Shown here piece after piece: positions 43,780 through 52,586 of a DNA stretch of 64,000 nucleotides (within the stretch, counting starts at the first letter, position 1; each line of letters starts with the position of its first letter). The position numbers and the translations under genes were made by a program. The stretch comes from Dehalococcoidia bacterium (lineage in GTDB: Bacteria; Chloroflexota; Dehalococcoidia; Tepidiformales; Tepidiformaceae), in assembly GCA_003104995.1 (NCBI GenBank), contig PQAO01000021.1, forward strand, positions 124,001 to 188,000, read 5' to 3'. Below the pieces are notes generated by a model. It was not told the DNA's origin. It ran no database searches and was given only the letters and a program-made list of their open reading frames with translations.

Positions 43780-44499
43780 TTATTCGAACAGTCGGATCTG
43801 TCCAGGTTGCGCACCTTCAGGTGCGGGTTGTAGGGCATTGGGTTCGGACTCGCTCGGCAAGACCTTGAGCGCAGGCTTCGCCATACTTACAGGTTCTTCC
43901 TTCGCTACGTTCGTCGCCAGCGCCGGTAAGCGGCCGACCCGGGCACGTTCGAGAATCGCCGGGAGCTGGTGAAAGTCCGAAAGAAGCACATCCCGGAGGT
44001 TCTGCTGATGCAGCGCAGCCGCCGGGTGGTACATCGGGACCACCAACCGTCCATCGAACTCTCGCACACTTCCGTGGATACGTGAAATTGCTTGCTGCGG
44101 AAACCACCGCGACATCGAGAACCGCCCCAACGTCACGATCACCAGCGGATCGACCATGTCGATCTGGAGGTCCAGGTATTCCGCACAGGCTTCGATCTCC
44201 GCGGGCATGGGGTCGCGGTTTCCCGGGGGCCGACACTTCAGCACGTTGCAGATATACACCTCGTCCCGCTGGAGGCCTCCTGCCGCGAGCAGCTCCTCCA
44301 GGAACTTTCCGGCCGCGCCCACAAACGGCCGCCCCTGCTTGTCCTCGTTCACGCCGGGAGCCTCGCCGATGCACATGACCTCCGCCGGGACCGGTCCTTC
44401 ACCCGGGACCGCGTGGTTGCGTGTCTCTGCCAGGGCGCACATGGTGCACGAGCGGATCACCTCGTAGAGCTCGGCCGCGCGTTCTTCGACGGTGATCAC
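43780..44499 (-). CDS. udg: Type 4 (4Fe-4S) uracil-DNA glycosylase
   Basis: A 239-residue glycosylase that removes uracil from DNA. Iron-sulfur Cys: CTMC at residues 18-21, and the pair in KCRPPGNRD and EIEACAEY, 16 residues apart as in the family. Catalytic motifs GEAPGVNEDKQGRPFVGAAG and MYHPAA are present. The start is GTG overlapping the stop of the upstream TauE/SafE gene (GTGA). A C-terminal extension of about 45 residues is Pro/Glu-rich. Confidence 0.95.
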   Translation of the reverse strand: MITVEERAAELYEVIRSCTMCALAETRNHAVPGEGPVPAEVMCIGEAPGVNEDKQGRPFVGAAGKFLEELLAAGGLQRDEVYICNVLKCRPPGNRDPMPAEIEACAEYLDLQIDMVDPLVIVTLGRFSMSRWFPQQAISRIHGSVREFDGRLVVPMYHPAAALHQQNLRDVLLSDFHQLPAILERARVGRLPALATNVAKEEPVSMAKPALKVLPSESEPNALQPAPEGAQPGQIRLFE

Positions 44500-45320
44500 G
44501 CGGCGTCCCCCGGTGCCAGCGCCCTCAACGCGGCGTGTTCGGCGCGCAGCCGCCGCCGGGCGGTCACCAGCATCTGTACGCCGATAGCCGAGAGCACCAC
44601 CGCGAATACCACCTGCAGCGATCGCCCGCTCAGCGCGCCAGCGGCGAACGCCCCGGCCACTGCTCCCGGCAGCGCCAACGGGGCGACCCATTTCGCAACC
44701 CTGACGTCGACCGTGCCCTGGCGGTAGTGGGCCAGCGCGCCCATCAGCGATGCGCCGACGATCACCCACAGGGAGATCCCCTGGGCCTCGTGCTGTCCCA
44801 CGCCGAGCACCAGTACCAGCGCGGGCACGAAGATCGCTCCGCCGCCCACGCCCAGCGCACCCGAGGCCAGGCCGCCGGCGAACCCGATGGCCACCGCCGC
44901 CAGGAACTCCGCCACGCCGCTAATGTCGAGCAAGGGGTCGATGGTCTCCACCACCAGGAGCCGCAGCGACACCGTGATAAGGAAAAGCCCGAAAACCTGG
45001 CGCAGCCGTGTCGCCGGGATCCGCACCGCGGCCCGCGCGCCCAGCGTCGCGCCGATGACGGCCCCGGCGAGCAATGCGGCCACCAGCCGCCCGCTGATCG
45101 ACTCGTTGGCCGCGTAGGCGACCGCGGCGACGGCCGCCGTCACAATGATGACCACCAGCGACGTGCCATGGGCGACGTGCTGCCGAAGCTTCAACGGTCC
45201 GGTCATCAGCGGGACCATGATCGCCCCGCCGCCGCCACCAAGGATGCCGCTCAGGAACCCGCCCGCCGCCCCGGTGACCCCGGCGATCGCCGCGTTCGGT
45301 CGCTTTGCGGTGGCTGTCAC
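44496..45320 (-). CDS. TauE/SafE-family permease
   Basis: A 274-residue membrane protein with about eight transmembrane helices. Duplicated family motifs are GFLSGILGGGGGAIMVPLM and GLASGALGVGGGAIFVPALVLVLGV in consecutive segments, plus HVAHGTSLVVII and EAQGISLWVI. Likely exports sulfite, sulfonate or related anions. Overlaps tatC by four bases on one side and udg on the other, making an odd insertion in an otherwise housekeeping operon. Confidence 0.9.
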   Translation of the reverse strand: MTATAKRPNAAIAGVTGAAGGFLSGILGGGGGAIMVPLMTGPLKLRQHVAHGTSLVVIIVTAAVAAVAYAANESISGRLVAALLAGAVIGATLGARAAVRIPATRLRQVFGLFLITVSLRLLVVETIDPLLDISGVAEFLAAVAIGFAGGLASGALGVGGGAIFVPALVLVLGVGQHEAQGISLWVIVGASLMGALAHYRQGTVDVRVAKWVAPLALPGAVAGAFAAGALSGRSLQVVFAVVLSAIGVQMLVTARRRLRAEHAALRALAPGDAA

Positions 45321-46126
45321 GCCGGCGCGCCCTCAGGCTCCGCCGGCTCGGTACGTTTCGGCTGTACCGCCCATGCAAACAGGATGCCGACGAAGTAGAG
45401 GAAGAATAGCGGACCGGCCACCATCGTTTGTGTGATCGGGTCCGGCGTTGGTGTGACGACCGCCGCGATGATGAAGATCAGGATGACGGCATAGCGCCAG
45501 AAACTGAGCAGTTGCTTCGCGCGCACAAGCCCGAGCCGCGCCGCCAGCGCCAGTACCATGGGCAACTCGAACGCGATCCCAACCCAGAAGACGATCCGGA
45601 TGACGAAGTCCACGTACTGCTTCACTCCCGTGACGTTCTGGATCTCCTTGCTACCGAGTTCGAGCAGGAACCCGAGCGAAGCCGGAAGGATCACCCAGTA
45701 CGCGAACGCCATGCCGCCCATCAGGAACAGGATGGTCCCCGCGATGCCCGGCAAGAGCAGCCGCTTCTCCTTGGGTGTGAGCCCGGGCACGATGAACGCC
45801 AGCAGCTCGTAGATAATCACCGGGGACGAGACGATCAGCCCGCCGTAGAGACCGATTTTCACAATGATGCTGATGCGGTCGGTCGGCGAGAAGCTCGAGA
45901 CGCGGAAGTCCTCGATCCGCTCGCGCGCCGGCGCCAGCAGCCACCCGAGAATGGTCTCCCAGAAGAGGAACGAGATGAGCGTCCCGATGACCAGTGCGAT
46001 GGCACAGACGAGTACCCGGTTGCGGAGCTCCTTCAGGTGCTCCATGAGGGTCATCTCGGGACCGCCCGCGTAGCTGAACGTCGGAGCCAGCGGCGGCGGT
46101 GCTTCGCGGATAGGGTCTGCGCTCAT
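45317..46126 (-). CDS. tatC: Twin-arginine translocase subunit TatC
   Basis: A 269-residue membrane protein with six helices. Motifs: MTLMEHLKELRNRV (signal peptide recognition, with the essential Glu), FLFWETILGWLL, LYGGLIVSSPVIIYELLAFIVPGLTPKEKR, and AAVVTPTPDPITQTMVAGPLFFLY. It recognises twin-arginine substrates with TatB. Follows tatB by five bases. Confidence 0.96.
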   Translation of the reverse strand: MSADPIREAPPPLAPTFSYAGGPEMTLMEHLKELRNRVLVCAIALVIGTLISFLFWETILGWLLAPARERIEDFRVSSFSPTDRISIIVKIGLYGGLIVSSPVIIYELLAFIVPGLTPKEKRLLLPGIAGTILFLMGGMAFAYWVILPASLGFLLELGSKEIQNVTGVKQYVDFVIRIVFWVGIAFELPMVLALAARLGLVRAKQLLSFWRYAVILIFIIAAVVTPTPDPITQTMVAGPLFFLYFVGILFAWAVQPKRTEPAEPEGAPA

Positions 46127-46131
46127 TGGTC

Positions 46132-46551
46132 CTAGAACACCATGGGTGGTTGTGCCGGCTCGTTCGCAGTGGCGGGATCGGGCGTGGCGGGCGCGGGGTT
46201 TGTATTCCCCGTGGCCACGAACGGAACGACCTTGTCATCGAGCGACAACTCCGAGGTCGCCTGCTCGATGGACGCGTTCACTTCCCGCAGGCCGCTGTTG
46301 AGCTTCGCCTGCTCATCGCGCACCACGCGTTGGGCCTGATCGACCTCGCCCCGTATGGTCTTGTACTGCTCGTCCAGGTAATCGATTTCGTCCTTGAACT
46401 CGTCCCGGACGGCGCGGGCATATACCTGCATTTGCCTGACGGCACGGCCAATCTGGTACGCCATCGCCGGCAGGCGCTCGGGCCCCACCACTATAAGCAG
46501 GAGCACGAGCACGAGCAGGAGTTCCTGGTAGCCAATGCCCAGGAATTCCAC
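46132..46551 (-). CDS. tatB: TatA/TatB-type translocase subunit
   Basis: A 139-residue protein with the short N-terminal helix (MEFLGIGYQELLLVLVLLLIVV), the GPERLPAMAYQIGRAVRQMQ hinge and amphipathic helix, a long charged coiled coil (VDQAQRVVRDEQAKLN) and a Pro-rich tail. Pairing with tatC and the Glu in the helix suggest TatB. A separate TatA gene is at 55.4 kb. Confidence 0.9.
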   Translation of the reverse strand: MEFLGIGYQELLLVLVLLLIVVGPERLPAMAYQIGRAVRQMQVYARAVRDEFKDEIDYLDEQYKTIRGEVDQAQRVVRDEQAKLNSGLREVNASIEQATSELSLDDKVVPFVATGNTNPAPATPDPATANEPAQPPMVF

Positions 46552-46592
46552 ATCAACCTCCCGTGGGCCGGGACAGCTGCCAGTTGGTCAGC

Positions 46593-47363
46593 CTACTTGT
46601 CCTCGACGCCGTGATCCTTCAGATAGTCTACGGCGTCCTGCACGGTCGCGATCTTCTCGGCGTCTTCGTCACTGATCTCGAGTTCGCCCACATCGCTCGA
46701 AAATTCCTCTTCAAGCGACATAATCAACTCGACAAGATCGAGAGAGTCGGCGTTCAGGTCGTCCACGAACGATGCGGCAGGCACCACTTCGTCTTCTTCG
46801 ACGCCGAGCTGCTCGACCACGATGGAACGGACCCGTTCGAACACTGTTGGCACGGTAGGAGTACTCCTGGTTTGTAGCGTGGGTGTAGCTGGTTCGGTTG
46901 CCGCTTCCTGCGGCTCTGGCTGCGCCGGCCTCCCGGCGCGAATACGTTGGCTTACGGTTCGGAGCACCCCGTTGACGAATCCCGGTGAACTCTCGCCCCC
47001 ATACCGGTGCGCAAGTTCCACAGCTTCGTTGACGACAGCCGCGACCGGCGCCGAATTATCGGTAAGCAGTTCCCATATTGCAAGGCGCAGGATGTTCCGG
47101 TCAACGACCGCAAGCGTCTCTAGCGGGTACTGTGTTGCGGCCCCACGGATATAGGCATCGATCTCCGGCTGTAGCTTCAGCACGCCCCGCACCATGCCCC
47201 GGCCGAACCCGCTCGGACCGGGCGCCGCAATGCCCGGCTCGTCCTCTTCCGCCGCCGCAAGGCGCCGCTCGTAGGCTGCTTCCGCGTCGTGGTCAGAGGT
47301 TTCGGACTCAAACAGCGCCTCCAGGATTACCTGGCGCGCACGGCGAAACGGGTTATCCGTCAC
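46593..47363 (-). CDS. nusB-acpP: NusB-AcpP fused reading frame
   Basis: One open frame of 256 codons encodes two proteins. Residues 1-143 are NusB ([66 protein letters not shown]), which with S10 promotes rRNA antitermination. Residues about 172-256 are acyl carrier protein with the phosphopantetheine Ser207 in [12 protein letters not shown]. They are joined by a Pro/Glu/Thr linker (residues 144-170) without a stop codon. AGGAG lies 10 bases before an in-frame GTG (46853), so free ACP could also be made. The GTG start overlaps the fabG stop. Confidence 0.85.
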   Translation of the reverse strand: MTDNPFRRARQVILEALFESETSDHDAEAAYERRLAAAEEDEPGIAAPGPSGFGRGMVRGVLKLQPEIDAYIRGAATQYPLETLAVVDRNILRLAIWELLTDNSAPVAAVVNEAVELAHRYGGESSPGFVNGVLRTVSQRIRAGRPAQPEPQEAATEPATPTLQTRSTPTVPTVFERVRSIVVEQLGVEEDEVVPAASFVDDLNADSLDLVELIMSLEEEFSSDVGELEISDEDAEKIATVQDAVDYLKDHGVEDK

Positions 47364-48109
47364 GCCATCACCATACCGCCATCCACGTGAATGCACTGCC
47401 CCGTGATGTATGCGGCCCCGTCGCTTGCCAGGAACGCCACCAGGGGCGCCACCTCGCCCGGCTCGGCAATCCGCCCCAAAGGGATCTGGCCCATCACCGC
47501 CGTTGTGGCCTGCTCGGTCATGCCCGAGATGATGTCTGTGTTGATAAAGCCCGGCGCCACCGCGTTCACCGTGATTGCCCGCGACGCGACTTCCCGCGCC
47601 ACTGACCGCGTGAACCCGATGAGCCCGGCCTTCGCAGCCGCATAGTTTGCCTGCCCCGCGTTCCCCATCACCCCCACCACGCTCGTGATGTTGATGATCC
47701 GGCCGCCCCGCGCGCGCAGCATCGGCCGCATTGCCGCCTTCGTCACCAGGAACGCGCCCCGCAAGTTTGTCCGGTGCACCGCGTCCCAATCGTCCTCAGA
47801 CATCCGCATCAGCAGGCCGTCGCGGGTGATGCCGGCGTTGTTCACCAGGATGTCCAGGGCCCCGAGGCGGTCCACCGTCGCCTTCACGAGCGCCGCGGCG
47901 TCATCACCCTCAGCCACGTCGCCCGGGACCGCGAACGCCTCGCCTCCGGCAGCCGCGATCTCCGCGACGACGGCCTGGGCCAGCGCCGCGTTCGACTGGT
48001 AGTTCACCGCCACCCTGGCGCCGTGCCGCGCCAGCTCCAGGCAGATCGCCCGGCCGATGCCTCGCGACCCGCCAGTCACGAGCGCAGCTTTGCCGTCCAG
48101 GTCTCCCAT
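47360..48109 (-). CDS. fabG: 3-oxoacyl-ACP reductase
   Basis: A 249-residue short-chain dehydrogenase reducing 3-ketoacyl-ACP with [14 protein letters not shown] (12-20), NNAG, catalytic Ser143, Tyr156 and Lys160 (YAAAK), and the C-terminal [13 protein letters not shown]. Its ATG overlaps the fabD stop (TGATG), and its stop overlaps the nusB start. The gene order fabD-fabG-acpP is the standard fatty acid cluster with nusB inserted. Confidence 0.96.
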   Translation of the reverse strand: MGDLDGKAALVTGGSRGIGRAICLELARHGARVAVNYQSNAALAQAVVAEIAAAGGEAFAVPGDVAEGDDAAALVKATVDRLGALDILVNNAGITRDGLLMRMSEDDWDAVHRTNLRGAFLVTKAAMRPMLRARGGRIINITSVVGVMGNAGQANYAAAKAGLIGFTRSVAREVASRAITVNAVAPGFINTDIISGMTEQATTAVMGQIPLGRIAEPGEVAPLVAFLASDGAAYITGQCIHVDGGMVMA

Positions 48110-49062
48110 CAGAGCGAAACCTGGACGGAACTCGCGTCGTTCACATTGATGCAGTTCGACTTGCGCAGCATCCGCTTGATGATCGCGGTGAGCACCCGCC
48201 CCGGCCCGAACTCGAGGAACGTCTCGACGCCTTGCGCCCCGAGGAAGTCCACCGTCTGGCTCCACTGCACGGGGCGGCACACCTGGTCTACCAGCTCGTG
48301 CCGGATGTCCACTTCTGCAGTCACGGGAGTGGCCGTGCAGTTCGCGACCACCGGTATCAGTGGATCGCCGATGTTCGCGGTTGCCACCGGTTGCACCATC
48401 CCGTCGGCTGCAGGGCGCATGAGCGAGCTGTGGAACGCCCCGCTGACGCTCAGCGGGATGACCTTCACCGCCCCTCGCGCCTTCGCGTAGTCCAGCGCGC
48501 GCACGACTGCTTCGCGCCGGCCGCCAATGACGATCTGGCCCGGCGCATTGATGTTGCAGATCTCCGCGCCGGCCTCCCGGCACACTTCCTCGCAGTCCGC
48601 GACATCGAGTCCCAGCACCGCCGCCATCGTCCCCGGATTGCGGTCACCAGCGGCCTGCATCAGCTCGCCGCGCGTGCGCAGCAGCCGGACCGCCTCATCG
48701 AACGGCAGCGAACCCGCCGCCACCAGTGCTGAATATTCGCCGAGGGAGTGCCCGGCGACGAACGCCGGCCGCTCGAGCAGCGCCGGGTTCAGGTCAGTCG
48801 CCACGCGCAGAAGCGCCAGGCTCGTGACCGCGATCGCGGGCTGGGTGTTGCGTGTCTGCTGGAGTTCTTCTTCGGGGCCCTCGAAGCAGATCCGGCTCAG
48901 GCTGAAACCGAGGATCTCATCGGCCCGGTCGTAGAGCTCGCGCGCCGCCGGGAATTGGTCGTAGAGGTCCTTCCCCATCCCGACCGACTGCGCCCCCTGG
49001 CCGGGAAACACAAAAGCCCGGTCGGCATGGACCGGGTCCGTGTACGAAAGGAAAGGCGCCAC
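48109..49062 (-). CDS. fabD: Malonyl-CoA:ACP transacylase
   Basis: A 317-residue transacylase: AFVFPGQGAQSVGMG near the start, RNTQPAIAVTSLAL, nucleophile elbow GHSLGEYSAL (Ser106), SGAFHSSLM with the His, and the C-terminal FLEFGPGRVLT. It loads malonate onto ACP. GTG at 49062, 17 bases after the rpmF stop, is the most plausible start; the frame is open further upstream through rpmF but without homology. Confidence 0.94.
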   Translation of the reverse strand: MAPFLSYTDPVHADRAFVFPGQGAQSVGMGKDLYDQFPAARELYDRADEILGFSLSRICFEGPEEELQQTRNTQPAIAVTSLALLRVATDLNPALLERPAFVAGHSLGEYSALVAAGSLPFDEAVRLLRTRGELMQAAGDRNPGTMAAVLGLDVADCEEVCREAGAEICNINAPGQIVIGGRREAVVRALDYAKARGAVKVIPLSVSGAFHSSLMRPAADGMVQPVATANIGDPLIPVVANCTATPVTAEVDIRHELVDQVCRPVQWSQTVDFLGAQGVETFLEFGPGRVLTAIIKRMLRKSNCINVNDASSVQVSL

Positions 49063-49079
49063 AACGTATGCCGGGCTCG

Positions 49080-49277
49080 TCAGCTCTCGAGATCGGGTTC
49101 CGGAAGCTGGATGACTTCCCGGCCCCGGTACGTCCCGCAGATCGGGCACGCGTGGTGCGCGAGCCGGGGGCTCCTGCACCGAGGACAGTCGATCACGTGT
49201 GGCATCCGGATTTTCAGGTGCGAGCGCCGCTTTCCCTGTCGAGAAGAGGCGTATTTCCGCTTTGGCAGCGGGGGCAT
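49080..49277 (-). CDS. rpmF: Large-subunit ribosomal protein bL32
   Basis: A 65-residue basic protein: MPPLPKRKYASSRQGKRRSH, then the zinc ribbon CPRC and CPIC with GTYRGREVI. Follows DUF177 by 20 bases, the widely conserved yceD-rpmF pair. plsX and fabH, often next in the cluster, are missing here. Confidence 0.96.
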   Translation of the reverse strand: MPPLPKRKYASSRQGKRRSHLKIRMPHVIDCPRCRSPRLAHHACPICGTYRGREVIQLPEPDLES

Positions 49278-49297
49278 AGCGGGTCTCCTTCAGGTCG

Positions 49298-49870
49298 TTA
49301 CCCATTCGTCATGCGCTTCAGTCCGATCAGGGCCGCCCACCTCGGGTCGATTGGCCCACGTTCGCACTGGCAATGTGCAATGCTCAGGTCCGTTCCACAT
49401 GTGGGGCAGAGCCCCGGGCAGTCTGGGCGGCACAGCGGCCGCATGTCGGCGACCGTTTCGCTATATTGCCGCACAGCCTCCCTAATGTCGATCGTGTTAT
49501 CCATTTCGATGCGGAAGCTCTCCGGGTCGTCCGGCTCCGGCATCCGGTGCCCGTGTATCAGGTCCACCTGTTGCACGTACACCTCCTCGAAGCTGATGTG
49601 TGCCGGGTAGGCGAACGCGGCCAGGCACCGGCTGCACTGCGCCTCAAGCAACACATCGGCCTCGCAGCGCACCAGGATGCCCTCCGGAACGCGGATCAGC
49701 TCGACCCGCCCGGCATGCACCGGTGCTTCCGGCTCCAGGTCGTAGCGGCGGCGCGCGCCGACTTCCTGGCGCAAGAGCTGTGCGACGTTGAACAACATGA
49801 AGATACCCGTGGGGAGGTGGTCCCTCCAGTTAATCGTATCCGCTCCCGCCGGCATAGCCTTTGGCTCCAT
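49298..49870 (-). CDS. DUF177 (YceD) family protein
   Basis: A 190-residue protein. Core features are LLRQEVGARRRYDLEP, the single conserved CSRCLAAFAYP, the segment DNTIDIREAVRQYSETVADMRPLC and the C-terminal four-Cys CRPDCPGLCPTCGTDL. The family is coupled to 50S subunit assembly and rpmF expression in plants and bacteria. GGAGGGG 5 bases before the ATG supports the start. Head of the long leftward gene train; divergent from the zinc-ribbon coiled-coil gene. Confidence 0.92.
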   Translation of the reverse strand: MEPKAMPAGADTINWRDHLPTGIFMLFNVAQLLRQEVGARRRYDLEPEAPVHAGRVELIRVPEGILVRCEADVLLEAQCSRCLAAFAYPAHISFEEVYVQQVDLIHGHRMPEPDDPESFRIEMDNTIDIREAVRQYSETVADMRPLCRPDCPGLCPTCGTDLSIAHCQCERGPIDPRWAALIGLKRMTNG

Positions 49871-50002
49871 AACTCCCCTCCTTCCGTAACGATTGTGCAA
49901 ATCCCGCCCGTCAACCGCCCTCCGGGCGTTTACGCCGCCGCCGTTGCTCCCTACGCTTCGTGCTACGGTTAGCCCCGCTGGCCGATCCCTTTTCTCCGGA
50001 CA

Positions 50003-50713
50003 ATGCCGCCTGTGTCCCAGGTTACCGATATCCGCACGCTCCAGGAGTTCGATGAAGAGGCCGCCACCCTTCGCTCGGCCCTCGATGAGGTCGAACGCCG
50101 GCTGCGCGGCAGCGAGGAATTGGAACAGGCCCGCGCTGCCTTCGGTTCGCTCGATGCCGAACTCAACGATATCCGCCGCACGCAGCGCGCACTCGACGGC
50201 GACATCAGCGTGCTCAACTCCCGCATCCAACCCGAAGAGAAGCGGCTTTACGACGGCTCGGTCCGCAACCCCAAGGAGCTCGGCAACATCCAGCATGAGC
50301 TCGAATTGCTGAAGGTCCAGCGGAGCAAACTCGAAGACCAGCTCCTCGAGGTGATGAGCCGCCTCGAAACCGTCGAAGCGTCCCACTCTTCGGCCCGCCA
50401 ACAACTTGCCCGGGCCGAACAGGAGCGGGAGATCGAGCTGGCGGAACTCGAGCGCGAAGCCACGCGCCTCGGCGACGCCCTTACCCGCGTGGAGGCCAGG
50501 CGCGAAGCTCAGAAGCTCAAGATCAGCGCGCAGGCGCTACGCGTCTACGACAGCATTCGCCGCCGGCACGGCGCTATGGCTGTCGCCCACATCCAGGGAG
50601 GCATGTGCGCCGGCTGCCGCGTTGCCATCCCCGAAGCCATCCGCCGACGTGCCTTCCAGCCCGACCAGCTCGCCCAGTGCCCCAACTGCGAGCGCATCCT
50701 CTTCGTCGGGTAG
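50003..50713 (+). CDS. Coiled-coil protein with C4 zinc ribbon
   Basis: A 236-residue protein. Most of the length is a heptad coiled coil (TLQEFDEEAATLRSALDEVE, LEVMSRLETVEASHSSARQQ). A C-terminal zinc ribbon (CAGCRVAIPEAIRRR and CPNCERILFVG) matches the C4-type zinc ribbon family PF02591. The motif NPKELGNIQHELELLK is diagnostic. It may hold nucleic acid or act in secretion control. The next gene starts four bases after its stop. Confidence 0.92.
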   Translation: MPPVSQVTDIRTLQEFDEEAATLRSALDEVERRLRGSEELEQARAAFGSLDAELNDIRRTQRALDGDISVLNSRIQPEEKRLYDGSVRNPKELGNIQHELELLKVQRSKLEDQLLEVMSRLETVEASHSSARQQLARAEQEREIELAELEREATRLGDALTRVEARREAQKLKISAQALRVYDSIRRRHGAMAVAHIQGGMCAGCRVAIPEAIRRRAFQPDQLAQCPNCERILFVG

Positions 50714-50717
50714 CCCC

Positions 50718-52133
50718 ATGCGCGCTGTTGGCTACTTCGTCGAAGGAGCGCGCAAGAGCGGACACAAGCGGAGCATCGGCGAGCAGAACCAGGCATTTCT
50801 CGACTTCTGCACCCGGCAGGGTTACGAGGTTGCCGGCACCTTCCTCGATACCGAAGACGAGGCCCCCGGCGCCGGCGGCTTCCCCCAGATGCTCCACTTC
50901 CTTGGCCGCGCCGACCGAGGCTTCACGATCGTTGTCGTCGACAGCCTGGGCGCGCTCGGGCCAGATTTGGGCCAGGGCGCGCTGAAGCTGCTCGAAATCG
51001 AGCAGACCGGCGTCCCCGTACTCCTTGCCCACAATGGCGCCGAGGCCTTCCGCGAGCTCGTCGAAACCTGGGCCGACCGTGGTGAAGGCACCCCGGTCTC
51101 CGAAAAGGTGCGCTCCGCGATGCGCCGTAAGGCAGTGAAGGGCGAAGCCCTTGGGCGCCCACCCTACGGCTACCGGGTCGGCCCCCGCCGCCGCCTCGAA
51201 CTCGTCCCGGAGGAATCCGTCGTTGTCCGCTACATCTTCCGCCTCTACCTCCAGGAAGGCATGGGCATCCGCAAGATCGCCGGCCAGCTCAACAGCGAAA
51301 ACATCGTTACTCGCCGCGGTGGCCGATGGAGCATGGTCACCGTCCGCGACATCCTCCGGAACCGTGCCTACCTTGGCCACTATTCGCGCTTCGGCACCAC
51401 CGTCACTGGCAGCCACCCGGCGCTTGTGTCGCCCGAGGATTTCCGGAAAGTGCAGGACCGCCTTCAATCCCGCCACGGGGTGACCCGCACCCGCACCGTG
51501 CAGCCCTTCCTCCTGAGCGGACTCCTCTATTGCGGCCGTTGCGGCAACAAGCTCATCGGCGTCAGCCGCCGCCAGAAGTGGACCGTCAAGAGCGGCGAAG
51601 AGAAGACCGCCGCCTACCGCTACTACCAGTGCGAATCGCGCACCAACCAGAACAGTTGCGCCTATAACACCCAGCGCGTCGCCGAACTCGAAGGACGCCT
51701 TCGCTCCGCCCTCGCTGAAGACGATCAGCCCGTAACCAGGCTACGGCGCGCGGGCAACGTCGATTCCTACCTGCTCGACCTCCATACCCAGCTCGACCGC
51801 ATCGAGAACCGCATGAAGCGGAACCGGCGCCAGGTCGAAGAGCTCGTGGCCGATGCTGCCCACGGCCACATCACGCTTGAACGAATGAAGTCGCTGGGAG
51901 GGGATCTCGCCCGCGAACACCAGGACCTCGAAGCCGAGCTGGCCAGCGCCCGGGACCGCCTGCACGCCCAGCAAACCGAAGCCGAGCGCCGCCGCCACCT
52001 CGAAGAACTCCGCCTCCGCGTCCTCCGTGAGTGGGAACAGCTCTCGCTCGCGGACCTCCAGTCCGCTCTTCGCGAAGTGGTCGACCGGATCGAGGTCGAT
52101 GACGAGGATCTGCGGGTCTTCTTGCGGGCCTGA
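50718..52133 (+). CDS. Large serine recombinase homologue lacking catalytic residues
   Basis: A 471-residue protein with the full large-serine-recombinase layout: N-terminal resolvase fold (residues 1-135), recombinase domain (PPYGYRVGPRRRLELVPEES, INSENIVTRRGG-like segment, RNRAYLGHY), zinc ribbon (LLSGLLYCGRCGNKLIG to YYQCESRTNQNSC) and a long coiled coil. Catalytic residues are gone: the YxRxS start reads YFVEG (V8, G10), and the DRLxR motif reads DSLGAL. It is therefore predicted to be inactive in recombination but may bind DNA. It is coupled to a housekeeping zinc-ribbon gene, without att-like repeats. Confidence 0.85.
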   Translation: MRAVGYFVEGARKSGHKRSIGEQNQAFLDFCTRQGYEVAGTFLDTEDEAPGAGGFPQMLHFLGRADRGFTIVVVDSLGALGPDLGQGALKLLEIEQTGVPVLLAHNGAEAFRELVETWADRGEGTPVSEKVRSAMRRKAVKGEALGRPPYGYRVGPRRRLELVPEESVVVRYIFRLYLQEGMGIRKIAGQLNSENIVTRRGGRWSMVTVRDILRNRAYLGHYSRFGTTVTGSHPALVSPEDFRKVQDRLQSRHGVTRTRTVQPFLLSGLLYCGRCGNKLIGVSRRQKWTVKSGEEKTAAYRYYQCESRTNQNSCAYNTQRVAELEGRLRSALAEDDQPVTRLRRAGNVDSYLLDLHTQLDRIENRMKRNRRQVEELVADAAHGHITLERMKSLGGDLAREHQDLEAELASARDRLHAQQTEAERRRHLEELRLRVLREWEQLSLADLQSALREVVDRIEVDDEDLRVFLRA

Positions 52134-52139
52134 TCCCGG

Positions 52140-52586
52140 CTACGGGTAGTACGTCTCGCAGCCGATGGGAATCACGATCAGTCCCTGCCCGCCGTAGCAG
52201 ACGTCGTTGCCGCCGCCACCGTTGAGGAACAGCAGGAACACCGGCCCGCCAATCAGCACGTCACTTCCTCCCTGGCCCTGCAGCGAGTTGTTGTTCGCAC
52301 CGCCGACGATGCAATCGGCGCCGCCACCGCCAGAAAGCGTGCCGCCGGCCGGTGTCCCCAGGATGAGCGCGTTCCCGCCGCCGCTACCACCCGGGCCGAT
52401 TTGCAGCCGGTTGAGGGGCATACCCGCGCACTCTGGCGGGACGAATTGCGCCAGCGTCGCAGGTGCGTCCGACTCCCCCGCCCGCGATGGCGGCACCGTA
52501 TTGCTCGCCGCCGCCGCCGAGGCGATGGTCGCCACGACCAGCGCCACCAGGCTGCCCAGGGCCAACCGCGGAAGCCTGCCCGGCAT
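52140..52586 (-). CDS. Secreted RTX-repeat protein (cassette I)
   Basis: A 148-residue exported protein: signal peptide (RLALGSLVALVVATIASAAAA), a spacer with one Cys (PPECAG), then degenerate GGxGxD calcium-binding repeats (GGGGADCIVGG, GQGGSDVLIGG, GGGGNDVCYGG). RTX repeats fold as a Ca2+-bound beta-roll outside the cell. Translation overlaps the signal peptidase stop by one base. It has a much larger counterpart in cassette II. Confidence 0.85.
   Translation of the reverse strand: MPGRLPRLALGSLVALVVATIASAAAASNTVPPSRAGESDAPATLAQFVPPECAGMPLNRLQIGPGGSGGGNALILGTPAGGTLSGGGGADCIVGGANNNSLQGQGGSDVLIGGPVFLLFLNGGGGNDVCYGGQGLIVIPIGCETYYP

Noticed and set aside
50718..52133. Serine recombinase as a sign of a prophage or integrative element
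   Set aside because: No att-like direct repeats, phage or conjugation genes, or composition change; the active-site residues are lost.
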